From Bacillota bacterium (GTDB lineage Bacteria > Bacillota > Clostridia > Peptostreptococcales > Anaerovoracaceae), in assembly GCA_023415235.1 (NCBI GenBank), contig JAEZLP010000036.1, positions 1 through 64,000 of the forward strand: DNA of 64,000 bases. The letters run 5' to 3'. This document shows positions 18,077 through 25,089 of the stretch, one piece after another (within the stretch, counting starts at the first letter, position 1; each line of letters opens with the position of its first letter). The position numbers and the translations under genes were made by a program. Below the pieces are notes generated by a model. It had not been told where the DNA came from. It did no database searches and worked only from the letters and a program-made list of their open reading frames with translations.

Positions 18077-18115
18077 ATACTATAATTGTCTAACACATAA
18101 TTTCTGGAGGCATCT

Positions 18116-19687
18116 ATGAGTGATAAAATAAAAGTTGGTATTTACGCAAGATTAAGCAAGGATGATGGCGATGACAAAGAAAGCGAATCAATAGAAAATC
18201 AGAAAACCGAAATTATTAAATACGTTGAAAAGCAACCTAATTGGGTAATTCATGATATTTATTTCGATGATGGGTATACTGGGCTGAATTTTGAAAGACC
18301 TGACTTCAAGCGGCTAAAGCAAGATATTATTAATAAAAAAATCGATGTAATAGTATGCACGAAGCAAAGCAGAATCGGTAGAGACAGTTCTGGGGTTGAT
18401 AATTTTCTTTTTAGTTTTCTGATTGATATGCAAGTTAGATGTATTGGAATCCTTGACGGGCTTGATAACTTTAATAAATCAAATAAGAAGTCGGCACAGA
18501 TTACAGGTTTAACAAATGAATGGTATTCTGAAGAAATATCATATAGTGTAAAAGCGGCTTTCGATGCAAAACGTAGCAGAGGGGAATTTATCGGAGCATA
18601 TGCCCCATATGGCTATAAAAAACATCCGGAGAATAAAAACAAGTTAATTATTGATGAAGAAACTGCGCCAATTGTTAAAGAAATATTCAAATTATACTTA
18701 GATGGATATGGATATGTTAAAATTGCACAAATACTAACCAGCAGAAACATACCTACCCCTTCACAATATAAAGGATTCCCAAATAATAATACTATAAAAC
18801 TAAAAAATATATGCTGGAGTTATCATACTGTTAGGATGATACTCCAAAACGAAGTATATATTGGGAATCTTGTTCAGAAAAAATCAAAAACTCTTAATTT
18901 TAAATCAAAGAAAAGAGTTAAAACACATAAGAGCGAAATTATTAGAATTGAGAATACTCATGAACCATTAATTGATAAAAATACATTTGAATTAGTACAA
19001 ACCATGTTGAACATGAGAACTAAGCCAAGGAAAACAGAAGAGAGTAAACATTTATTCTCAGGGCTAATCTTTTGTGGTGACTGCGGTCGAAATTTGGGAT
19101 ATAGGAGTGACAGTAATAGTTTTATTTGCATGAGTTATAGAAATTATGGTGAAATCGTTTGTAAAAAGCACTATATCAAGCTTGATGAACTAGAATGTGT
19201 TGTTCTTGCCGATATTAAATCTTTGATTGATAATTACATTGAATTTAAAGAGAGAGAATTAAGCCAGTTTGAACTAAAATATAATAAGAAAATAAGTACT
19301 ATTAATGCAGAAATAAATAAACTAAATAGACGACTTTCAGAACTAATACCTATAAAAATGGGCTTATATGAAGACTATAAATCTACAATATTATCAAAAG
19401 ATGAGTTTTTAAACTACAAAAACATATACACTACCGAAGAACACTCTATTAATGAGAAGATTAAATTAAAAACTGAAGAACTGAATAACCTTAAAGAAAG
19501 TTTTAACAAGAACAATGATATAGATAAATTCTACAAAAAGTATATTGATATAGATAATTTAAACCATACAATTGTAAATAAGTTCCTAAAGTCAATTGAA
19601 ATATTTGAGAACCAATCGGGTGAGATTACAATTCAAATCAATTATAAAACTAGTGTCCCTACAGTGATGCCAACTGTACTAATGTAA
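18116..19687 (+). CDS. large serine recombinase
   Basis: A 523-aa site-specific recombinase. The resolvase domain starts IKVGIYARLSKDDGD with the nucleophile Ser14, followed by QSRIGRDSSGVDNF. The recombinase DNA-binding domain has GAYAPYGYKKHPENKNKL, then a zinc ribbon (FCGDCGRNLGY, FICMSYRNYGEIVCKKHY) with four cysteines, then a coiled coil (about residues 380-470). It has GGAGG before the ATG. TATAAT-like sequences overlap the preceding terminator tail, but there is no convincing -35 and no clear sporulation promoter. The stop is 9 bp from the right crossover, so the attachment site overlaps the end of the gene. It is the enzyme that integrated this element and presumably can excise it. 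Confidence 0.92.
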   Translation: MSDKIKVGIYARLSKDDGDDKESESIENQKTEIIKYVEKQPNWVIHDIYFDDGYTGLNFERPDFKRLKQDIINKKIDVIVCTKQSRIGRDSSGVDNFLFSFLIDMQVRCIGILDGLDNFNKSNKKSAQITGLTNEWYSEEISYSVKAAFDAKRSRGEFIGAYAPYGYKKHPENKNKLIIDEETAPIVKEIFKLYLDGYGYVKIAQILTSRNIPTPSQYKGFPNNNTIKLKNICWSYHTVRMILQNEVYIGNLVQKKSKTLNFKSKKRVKTHKSEIIRIENTHEPLIDKNTFELVQTMLNMRTKPRKTEESKHLFSGLIFCGDCGRNLGYRSDSNSFICMSYRNYGEIVCKKHYIKLDELECVVLADIKSLIDNYIEFKERELSQFELKYNKKISTINAEINKLNRRLSELIPIKMGLYEDYKSTILSKDEFLNYKNIYTTEEHSINEKIKLKTEELNNLKESFNKNNDIDKFYKKYIDIDNLNHTIVNKFLKSIEIFENQSGEITIQINYKTSVPTVMPTVLM

Positions 19688-19695
19688 TATCACCG

Positions 19696-19699
19696 TGGG
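19696..19699. other. attR core (TGGG)
   Basis: Right junction of the element, TGGG followed by GCAACGAACATAC, which continues the pdaB frame as Gly-Asn-Glu-His. Confidence 0.75.
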
Positions 19700-20268
19700 G
19701 CAACGAACATACAAAACCGATTTTGGATATTCTTGATCAGTACGATGTGAAAACCACATTTTTCATGGTCAAATTCTGGGCGGAAAAATTTCCCGAGGAC
19801 GTATCGGAAATCTATCGCAGAGGTCATGAGATCGGGAATCATTCCTCGACTCATCCCAATATGTCCAGCCTTTCCATAGAGGACATGGTCAAGGAGCTGA
19901 AGGGGGCTGAAGAAGTTATTGAAAAGATCACCGGAACAAAGCCTACCGTATTTCGTCCTCCCTTTGGCGCTTACAGCAATAGGCTGATCGAAACCTGCGA
20001 GGCGAACGGCTATTATGTCATTCAATGGGATGTCGACAGCCTCGATTGGAAGGAGATTACGTCAGAGCAGATCGTCGACAGAGTGACCAGAAACGTAAAG
20101 CCCGGTTCCATCGTCTTGTTTCACAACAATGCCGAACATGTGGAGGATTACCTTCCCAATATACTCGATAAATTGAAAACAGAGGGTTATCAGATTGTCC
20201 CAGTAGGACAGCTGATCATAAAGGAGAACTATCATATGGATCATACCGGCAGGCAGATTGCGGATTGA
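19696..20268 (+). CDS. pdaB: pdaB, 3' part: NodB domain with metal and base motifs
   Basis: The rest of the polysaccharide deacetylase, continuing the frame of 15166-15363 after the element. It carries the metal motif HEIGNHSSTHPNM (HxxxH), RPPFGAYSN, WDVDSLDW and the C-terminal VLFHNN, all as expected for a NodB fold. It has no start codon of its own with a binding site, so it is not expected to be made unless the element is removed. With the 5' part, the protein would be a membrane-anchored deacetylase acting outside the membrane (forespore or cortex side) on peptidoglycan glycan chains. No other break is seen in either half, which suggests the joined gene has been kept functional. Confidence 0.87.
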   Translation, partial: WGNEHTKPILDILDQYDVKTTFFMVKFWAEKFPEDVSEIYRRGHEIGNHSSTHPNMSSLSIEDMVKELKGAEEVIEKITGTKPTVFRPPFGAYSNRLIETCEANGYYVIQWDVDSLDWKEITSEQIVDRVTRNVKPGSIVLFHNNAEHVEDYLPNILDKLKTEGYQIVPVGQLIIKENYHMDHTGRQIAD

Positions 20269-20362
20269 ATCCCTTCCTGTCCTCTGGTCTGATCCCCTTA
20301 CAGCCTTCGGTTTGAGTCTCTTGTATTCTCTGGTGAGAATGTTGTATACATAAGCCAAATGA

Positions 20363-20391
20363 TTGACTTGCAGCGATGAATGTCTTATAAT
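20363..20391 (+). promoter_or_regulatory. sigma-A promoter of the sodium pump genes
   Basis: TTGACT (20363-20368), 17-bp spacer, TATAAT (20386-20391). The transcript would start near 20398, leaving about 205 nt of leader before the first gene. Confidence 0.8.
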
Positions 20392-20397
20392 TTATTT

Positions 20398-20602
20398 AAA
20401 ATAAAAATTGTTCATTTTTTTAGGCAGGTATCTGCCTTCGAGTTCATGCTTAAAGGGTGGAGAGCTTCCTTTGAAGTATCCGCCTTTTTTTCATGAATAC
20501 CCATATGATTTTTGTTTTGGGTATTGGGCAAACTTTTAGAGAGTACAAATTCACCGGTTACGGGGAAACCGCATATTTGAATTATAAAAAGGAGGTATCG
20601 AT
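20398..20602 (+). promoter_or_regulatory. structured 5' leader with internal terminator (attenuator candidate)
   Basis: The leader holds a hairpin AGGCAG-GTAT-CTGCCT (20422-20437), a terminator-like stem (20456-20484, GC-rich with one mismatch and one bulge, loop CTTT) followed by seven T, then AATACCC/GGGTATT (20496-20525) and CGGTT/AACCG (about 20553-20570). A terminator between a strong promoter and the first gene is the layout of an attenuator or riboswitch. I do not recognise a known riboswitch class. The terminator could instead simply end pdaB transcripts, although the promoter lies upstream of it. Confidence 0.55.
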
Positions 20603-20743
20603 ATGGGTATTATGGAAAGCATTTTGACAGCCGTCTTCTGTATGGTTGTTGTTTTCGTAGTGCTTGCTTGTCTGTTGGTCCTGATCAAAGCTTTCTCGTT
20701 CGGACTTAGAAGGTTTGAGACAATTGGCAAGAAAACGGAATGA
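20603..20743 (+). CDS. OadG-family small membrane subunit of a sodium pump decarboxylase
   Basis: A 46-aa protein with GGAGG at good spacing. It has one membrane helix (AVFCMVVVFVVLACLLVLIK) and a short basic tail ending IGKKTE, as in OadG/MmdC-like gamma or delta subunits that help assemble the decarboxylase complex. It sits 37 bp upstream of the beta subunit gene. It is short for the family and lacks the long Pro/Ala linker of OadG. The assignment rests on topology and context. Confidence 0.72.
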   Translation: MGIMESILTAVFCMVVVFVVLACLLVLIKAFSFGLRRFETIGKKTE

Positions 20744-20780
20744 TTCTGTTGTACTAATACTTAAGGAGGAAATGTAAACA

Positions 20781-21917
20781 ATGTTTAAAGACGCTATTAT
20801 AAAATTATGGGGGGAATCGGGTTTTCTTGCATTGAACTGGCAGTATCTGGCAATGATTGTGATTGCCTGCATACTGGTGTATCTTGCGATCGTGAAAAAG
20901 TTTGAGCCCCTTCTCCTGCTTCCGATTGCTTTTGGTATGTTACTGGCCAATCTGCCGTTTACGGGATTAATGGATCCACCACCGTCACCTGATCAGGCCG
21001 GCGGATTGCTTTATTATTTATATCTGGGTGTGAAAAAGGGTGTTTATCCTTCCCTGATTTTCCTTGGAATTGGAGCAATGACGGATTTCGGTCCACTGAT
21101 TGCCCGTCCGATCAGCTTGTTATTGGGCGCAGCGGCACAGTTTGGTGTTGCGGCTGCATTTGTAATCGCCATCGCACTTGGCTTTAACCCGGGTGAAGCT
21201 GCATCCATCGGTATCATCGGCGGAGCAGACGGCCCGACTGCCATCTATCTGACTTCAAAGCTGGCTCCTCATCTGCTTCCGGCCATTGCTATTGCAGCTT
21301 ACTCTTATATGGCGCTGATTCCGATGATCCAGCCGCCGCTGATGAATCTGCTTACAACGAAAAAAGAACGTGAGATAAAAATGGAGCAGCTGCGTCAGGT
21401 ATCCAAGCTTGAGAAAGTATGCTTCCCGATCATGGTATCCATCGTATGTATCCTGCTTCTTCCATCCGTCGCACCGCTGATCGGTATGCTGATGCTGGGC
21501 AATCTTTTCAAGGAATCCGGCGTTGCGGAGAGACTTTCCAGCACCGCGCAGAACGCCTTGATCAATATCGTAACGATTTTCCTTGGAGTTACTGTAGGAG
21601 CCACTGCAAAGGCTGATACCTTCCTGCGTCCGGAAACATTAAAGATCATTGCCCTGGGACTTATGGCCTTTATGTTCAGCACAGTCGGTGGACTGCTCCT
21701 TGGAAAGCTGCTCTGCCTCCTCACCGGCGGAAAAATCAATCCGCTGATCGGTTCAGCCGGAGTATCTGCGGTTCCGATGGCAGCCCGTGTGTCGCAGGTT
21801 GTCGGCCAGAAGGCAAATCCGACAAACTATCTGCTGATGCATGCAATGGGACCGAACGTTGCCGGAGTAATCGGCTCTGCTGTTGCGGCAGGAATCCTGC
21901 TCTCATTGTTCGGCTGA
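20781..21917 (+). CDS. sodium-translocating decarboxylase beta subunit (OadB/GcdB/MmdB family)
   Basis: A 378-aa integral membrane protein with about nine hydrophobic segments. It couples decarboxylation of carboxybiotin to export of Na+. Family motifs include GAMTDFGPLIARP, the GGADGPTAIYLTSKLAP loop with the key Asp (residue about 153), PPLMNLLTTKKER and the closing NPTNYLLMHAMGPNVAGVIG. The start has AAGGAGG at 8-9 nt. The carboxyltransferase (alpha) and biotin carrier genes are not adjacent, so whether the substrate is oxaloacetate, methylmalonyl-CoA or glutaconyl-CoA cannot be told. Confidence 0.93.
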   Translation: MFKDAIIKLWGESGFLALNWQYLAMIVIACILVYLAIVKKFEPLLLLPIAFGMLLANLPFTGLMDPPPSPDQAGGLLYYLYLGVKKGVYPSLIFLGIGAMTDFGPLIARPISLLLGAAAQFGVAAAFVIAIALGFNPGEAASIGIIGGADGPTAIYLTSKLAPHLLPAIAIAAYSYMALIPMIQPPLMNLLTTKKEREIKMEQLRQVSKLEKVCFPIMVSIVCILLLPSVAPLIGMLMLGNLFKESGVAERLSSTAQNALINIVTIFLGVTVGATAKADTFLRPETLKIIALGLMAFMFSTVGGLLLGKLLCLLTGGKINPLIGSAGVSAVPMAARVSQVVGQKANPTNYLLMHAMGPNVAGVIGSAVAAGILLSLFG

Positions 21918-21951
21918 TGCCCTGCCAATCCACTATAATAAAAAAATACTG

Positions 21952-21983
21952 GCCTGCAGCAAATGCTGCAGGCCTTGTTTTTT
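21952..21983 (+). terminator. intrinsic terminator after the beta subunit gene
   Basis: Stem GGCCTGCAGC/GCTGCAGGCC with a 4-nt loop, followed by TTGTTTTTT. Confidence 0.9.
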
Positions 21984-22026
21984 CAGTAAAACCCCACGGG
22001 TTTTCAAGCCCATGGCTCAACCCCTT

Positions 22027-22869
22027 TTATTTTAACGTTTCATTCATACTTCCGGTTCGATAACCGGTCAGATCAAGGGAAACGTAAGTAAATCCGATCT
22101 CTTTCAGACGGCGGTTAATACGATCCCGAATTTCCTTTTCCATGATTTTGGGGAACTGGTCTTCAGAAATCTCAATCCTCGCCAGAGTGTCATGATGTCT
22201 TACCCTGATCTGGCGAAAGCCCAGATCCAGCAGCAGCTGTTCCGCCTCATCCACCATCCTGAGCTTTTCCGGTGTAATGCGCTGTCCGTATGGGAATCTG
22301 GAAGAGAGGCAGGCAAAGGACTGTTTTTCCCACGTGGGCAGACCCATATCTTTTGACAGCTGTCTGATCTCATCCTTTGTCAATCCTGCGATGCGCAGAG
22401 GGCTTTTGACTTCCAACTCCTGAATCGCCGTCAGTCCCGGTCTGTAATCGCCGAGATCGTCCAGATTGGAGCCCTCCACTACCTCCGAAATCCCATTTTC
22501 CAAGGCAATTTGCTTCATCTTGGAAAACAGCTCATGCTTGCACAGATAGCACCGGTTTGTTGGATTTTCCGAGAAACCTTCGATTTCAAGCTCCTCTGAA
22601 TCAACAATCTTATGATCGACTCCGAGCTTTCCGGCAAACGCAATCGCCTCCTTCAGCTCCCGCTCGGGAAAGCTGAGAGAGCGCGCAGTTACGGCGATGG
22701 CTCTGTCTCCCAGCGTATCATGGGCCACCTTCAACAGAAACGTGGAATCGACTCCGCCGGAAAAGGCCACGGCAACACTTCCCAGATTATTGAGATATTC
22801 CTTTAAATCATTATATTTATCCTGAAGGGTTTTCAAACATTGATCCTCGACTTTCCTATAATTTTGCAC
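22027..22869 (-). CDS. larE: ATP-dependent sacrificial sulfur transferase LarE
   Basis: A 280-aa PP-loop enzyme that adds sulfur to the pyridinium dicarboxylate precursor of the nickel-pincer nucleotide (NPN) cofactor. The PP-loop SGGVDSTFLLK lies near residues 36-46; RCYLCK and the conserved SFACLSSRFPYG segment, which holds the sacrificial Cys, follow. Only one Cys is seen in the latter, so this resembles the single-Cys type, which gives up its own sulfur. larC and larB lie about 6 kb upstream on the same strand, separated by coenzyme A, folate and tRNA synthetase genes. larA itself is not in this window. Confidence 0.9.
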   Translation of the reverse strand: MQNYRKVEDQCLKTLQDKYNDLKEYLNNLGSVAVAFSGGVDSTFLLKVAHDTLGDRAIAVTARSLSFPERELKEAIAFAGKLGVDHKIVDSEELEIEGFSENPTNRCYLCKHELFSKMKQIALENGISEVVEGSNLDDLGDYRPGLTAIQELEVKSPLRIAGLTKDEIRQLSKDMGLPTWEKQSFACLSSRFPYGQRITPEKLRMVDEAEQLLLDLGFRQIRVRHHDTLARIEISEDQFPKIMEKEIRDRINRRLKEIGFTYVSLDLTGYRTGSMNETLK

Positions 22870-22913
22870 CGCGGGATTCGTATCGCGGAATCAATAACGC
22901 GGATTCGTACCGC
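22870..22913. repeat. two near-identical 16-17 bp repeats between larE and coaC
   Basis: CGCGGGATTCGTATCGC (22870-22886) and CGCGGATTCGTACCGC (22898-22913) are direct copies differing by one insertion and one base. Each is itself partly palindromic. The second abuts the coaC stop codon. No T-run follows, so this is not a classic terminator. Confidence 0.5.
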
Positions 22914-23456
22914 CTATTTGCCCTGTAGGTGTTTTTCCACAGTCTCCACGATAACCTCCACGTCAGCCAGGGCGCCCTTGCCCAGATCTCCGCAGGCCAG
23001 GTGGCTTTCCTTCGGTTCGATAAAATGGTAGCCCAACGCTTCCAGATCTTTGATATTCCTTTGAACGATGGGGTTTTGATACATATTGGTATTCATGGCC
23101 GGACAGATATAAACGGGGGCATGCTCCAGGGCCATGATGACAGTAGTCGCCATATCGTCCGCGATTCCTCCTGCAATTTTACCTATCATGTTGGCAGTTG
23201 CAGGCGCTACCAGGCAAAGGTCGGCCTTTTTAGCGAGGGATATATGTTCCACCTGGTCCGGTTCATACTCCTCGAACATGGAGGTATATACCCTGTTTTT
23301 TGTTAGCGACTGAAAGGTCAGCGGGGTGATAAACTCACAGGCGCTGTCGGTCATGATCACGTCGACGTTATAGTTGTCCTTGACAAACCGGTTGGCAAGC
23401 TCTGCCGCCTTATAAGCGGCAATGCTCCCTGTTACGCAAAGCAGTATGTTTTTCAT
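22914..23456 (-). CDS. coaC: phosphopantothenoylcysteine decarboxylase (CoaC)
   Basis: A 180-aa HFCD-type flavoprotein that decarboxylates 4'-phosphopantothenoylcysteine in coenzyme A synthesis. It has the N-terminal VTGSIAAYKAAELANRF, the active-site His in VEHISLAKKAD, VAPATANMIGKIAGGIADD and the substrate-clamp PAMNTNMYQNP. The usual bacterial enzyme is fused to CoaB; here the two are separate, overlapping genes (CoaB follows upstream, 4-bp overlap). Such a split is known in some Firmicutes. Confidence 0.92.
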   Translation of the reverse strand: MKNILLCVTGSIAAYKAAELANRFVKDNYNVDVIMTDSACEFITPLTFQSLTKNRVYTSMFEEYEPDQVEHISLAKKADLCLVAPATANMIGKIAGGIADDMATTVIMALEHAPVYICPAMNTNMYQNPIVQRNIKDLEALGYHFIEPKESHLACGDLGKGALADVEVIVETVEKHLQGK

Positions 23457-24181
23457 CGTTCCATACCCTCCTTTTCAGAAAGCAGCAGTTCCACATTTCT
23501 GACAATCGCTTCTGCAATCTCTTTTTTCGTTGTGAATCTCTCATATTCTCCGTTTTGAGAGATCAGATAGCCGATATGATTTTCCCCGGTGATCTCCGTC
23601 AAGTCGTTAGCAAGGACCATACTGCAGTCGTTCTGCTGAAGCAGCTTGAAGCCTGTATTAATCAGCACATCCTTATCCACATTGGTCAGCAGCTTGAATC
23701 CGACTAAAACGGTGTCCTTCTGAAGTTTTTTGATTTCTCCGATCACCTTGGGGGTTTTCTTCAGAACGATGACCAGGTCTTCAATTTCGGAACTGATCTT
23801 TCCTTCTGTCAGATTGTTTTCGGGGTCCTCCTCCCTGCCTGCCCGGATGGCGGACAGGGTCGTCACCTGCTTTACCGAAAAATCGCTGACTGCCATAGCG
23901 TGGATCACTGCATCAATTTTTTCCGTAGTCAGCCGCTTTGTCAATGCATCCAGAAGTCCCTGAACGCCAAGAACCCTGATTACTTCAATTCGCTCGTGAT
24001 CGGGGACAGGTGTGTTTTTATCGCAAAGATAATAGATTTTATTGATTTTTAAGGAATCAGATTCAAGAAAGGCTTTCGCAACGGCCTGTCCCAATCTGCC
24101 GGACGAGAAGTTTGAAATCACTCTCACATCATCGATTTTTTCCGATGTCCCTCCGGCTGTTATAATTATATTTCTCACCAC
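23453..24181 (-). CDS. coaB: phosphopantothenate-cysteine ligase (CoaB, stand-alone)
   Basis: A 242-aa enzyme that joins cysteine to 4'-phosphopantothenate, using a nucleotide triphosphate. It has TAGGTSEKIDDVRVISNFSSG at the start, HAMAVSDFSV (the catalytic Asn of the usual AAVADY motif is in an equivalent region), and KKTPKVIGEIKKL. This form matches stand-alone CoaB proteins of Clostridia and streptococci. The start is GTG, overlapping the lipid-kinase stop by 7 bp, with GGAG upstream. Confidence 0.88.
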   Translation of the reverse strand: MVRNIIITAGGTSEKIDDVRVISNFSSGRLGQAVAKAFLESDSLKINKIYYLCDKNTPVPDHERIEVIRVLGVQGLLDALTKRLTTEKIDAVIHAMAVSDFSVKQVTTLSAIRAGREEDPENNLTEGKISSEIEDLVIVLKKTPKVIGEIKKLQKDTVLVGFKLLTNVDKDVLINTGFKLLQQNDCSMVLANDLTEITGENHIGYLISQNGEYERFTTKKEIAEAIVRNVELLLSEKEGMER

Positions 24182-25089
24182 TTGGCTCCTTCCATATCGT
24201 TCAATGCCGTATTGATCCGGAATCTTCTGGGCAGCACCTCAATATCCAGCGGAAGATCCGCACCCTTTTCGCCGTCGACGTCGGTTCCCACATTTTGCTC
24301 AGACTCCACACGAAGCTTTTTCGTCTGGAAGAAAACCACATTCTTGTTTTCATAGTGTTGTCCGGTCATGACATTGAACAGCAGCGGAGCCAGCTCCAAA
24401 ACCGGCATCTCTTTGAAAACCATCACATCCAGAAGACCGTCGTTCACTTCCGCAAGCGGCGCTATCCTTTTGAATCCTCCCGCGGATCTGCCGTTCATGA
24501 CGAGCATGAAGTATATCCTGTCCTCGGAGGCATATTCTTCACTGATAATTTTTACCGGAATCGGTCTCAAATTAGGAATTTCCGAAAAGCCCTTCAGATA
24601 ATATGAGATGATTCCCAGAGTGTTTTTTATGTTCGGGTCGGTTTTTTGGCTCACGTCCACAAGAAAGCCCATAGCGGCAACATTGATGAAATATTTATCG
24701 TTGGCCCTGCCGATATCCGCATAGGTATAGCGCTCTTCCAGGGCAATCTTGATCATGTTGTCGATGTCGTGGGGTATGTCGAAATAATAGGCAAAGTCGT
24801 TTGCCGTCCCGGACGGAAAAATGGCGACAGGCAGATCGATATTATTCTGCATCATCTCATTGACTACAAGATTTATCGTACCGTCGCCTCCGGCGGCAAT
24901 CACCTTTCTGAATTCGTCAGGATTGATATCCCTTAAGATTTCACGCAGAATCCCCTTCCGGTCCGCGCGAACCGGAATAATATTCATGCGCTTTCTCTGA
25001 AATTTCTCGATGATTAAATCCAGATTGCTTTTGAATAAACCGTTGCCCGCATTGGGATTGTAAAATAAGAGTACCTTATTCTTCTTCAC
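24175..25089 (-). CDS. diacylglycerol/lipid kinase family protein (DagK/YegS type)
   Basis: A 304-aa soluble lipid kinase with the start KVLLFYNPNAGNG, the nucleotide-binding GGDGTINLVVNEM and SGTANDFAYYFDIP, and the C-terminal TDVDGEKG segment. In Gram-positives DgkB-like enzymes recycle diacylglycerol released by lipoteichoic acid synthesis. The specific lipid is not shown by the sequence. It overlaps folC upstream by 14 bp and coaB downstream. Confidence 0.85.
   Translation of the reverse strand: MKKNKVLLFYNPNAGNGLFKSNLDLIIEKFQRKRMNIIPVRADRKGILREILRDINPDEFRKVIAAGGDGTINLVVNEMMQNNIDLPVAIFPSGTANDFAYYFDIPHDIDNMIKIALEERYTYADIGRANDKYFINVAAMGFLVDVSQKTDPNIKNTLGIISYYLKGFSEIPNLRPIPVKIISEEYASEDRIYFMLVMNGRSAGGFKRIAPLAEVNDGLLDVMVFKEMPVLELAPLLFNVMTGQHYENKNVVFFQTKKLRVESEQNVGTDVDGEKGADLPLDIEVLPRRFRINTALNDMEGAKW

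Larger units (their letters stand above)
15361..19695 (+). mobile_element. skin-like serine-recombinase element inside pdaB
   Basis: About 4.3 kb of AT-rich DNA splits pdaB between codons 66 and 67. The left junction reads GCC-TGGG-CGG (15358-15367) and the right CCG-TGGG-GCA (19693-19702), so TGGG is the shared crossover region. Joining across it restores an open frame through WGNEHTKP. Cargo, all in the orientation of pdaB: a TIR-like/P-loop NTPase (15489-17837), a 44-aa protein (17927-18061), a terminator, and a large serine recombinase (18116-19687) whose stop is 9 bp from the crossover. The restored chromosomal site is an imperfect palindrome, TTGCGCCTGGGGCAA, as expected for a serine-recombinase attB. 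Base composition differs plainly from both flanks. Integration is clear; programmed excision during sporulation is inference by analogy with skin. Confidence 0.88.

Noticed and set aside
18071..18116. Sporulation sigma-factor promoter for the recombinase
   Set aside because: No convincing sigma-E or sigma-K -35/-10 pair; only TATAAT-like sequence overlapping the terminator tail.
22870..22913. Two repeats between larE and coaC considered as a CRISPR start
   Set aside because: Only two units, 12 bp apart, no further copies and no cas genes in the window.
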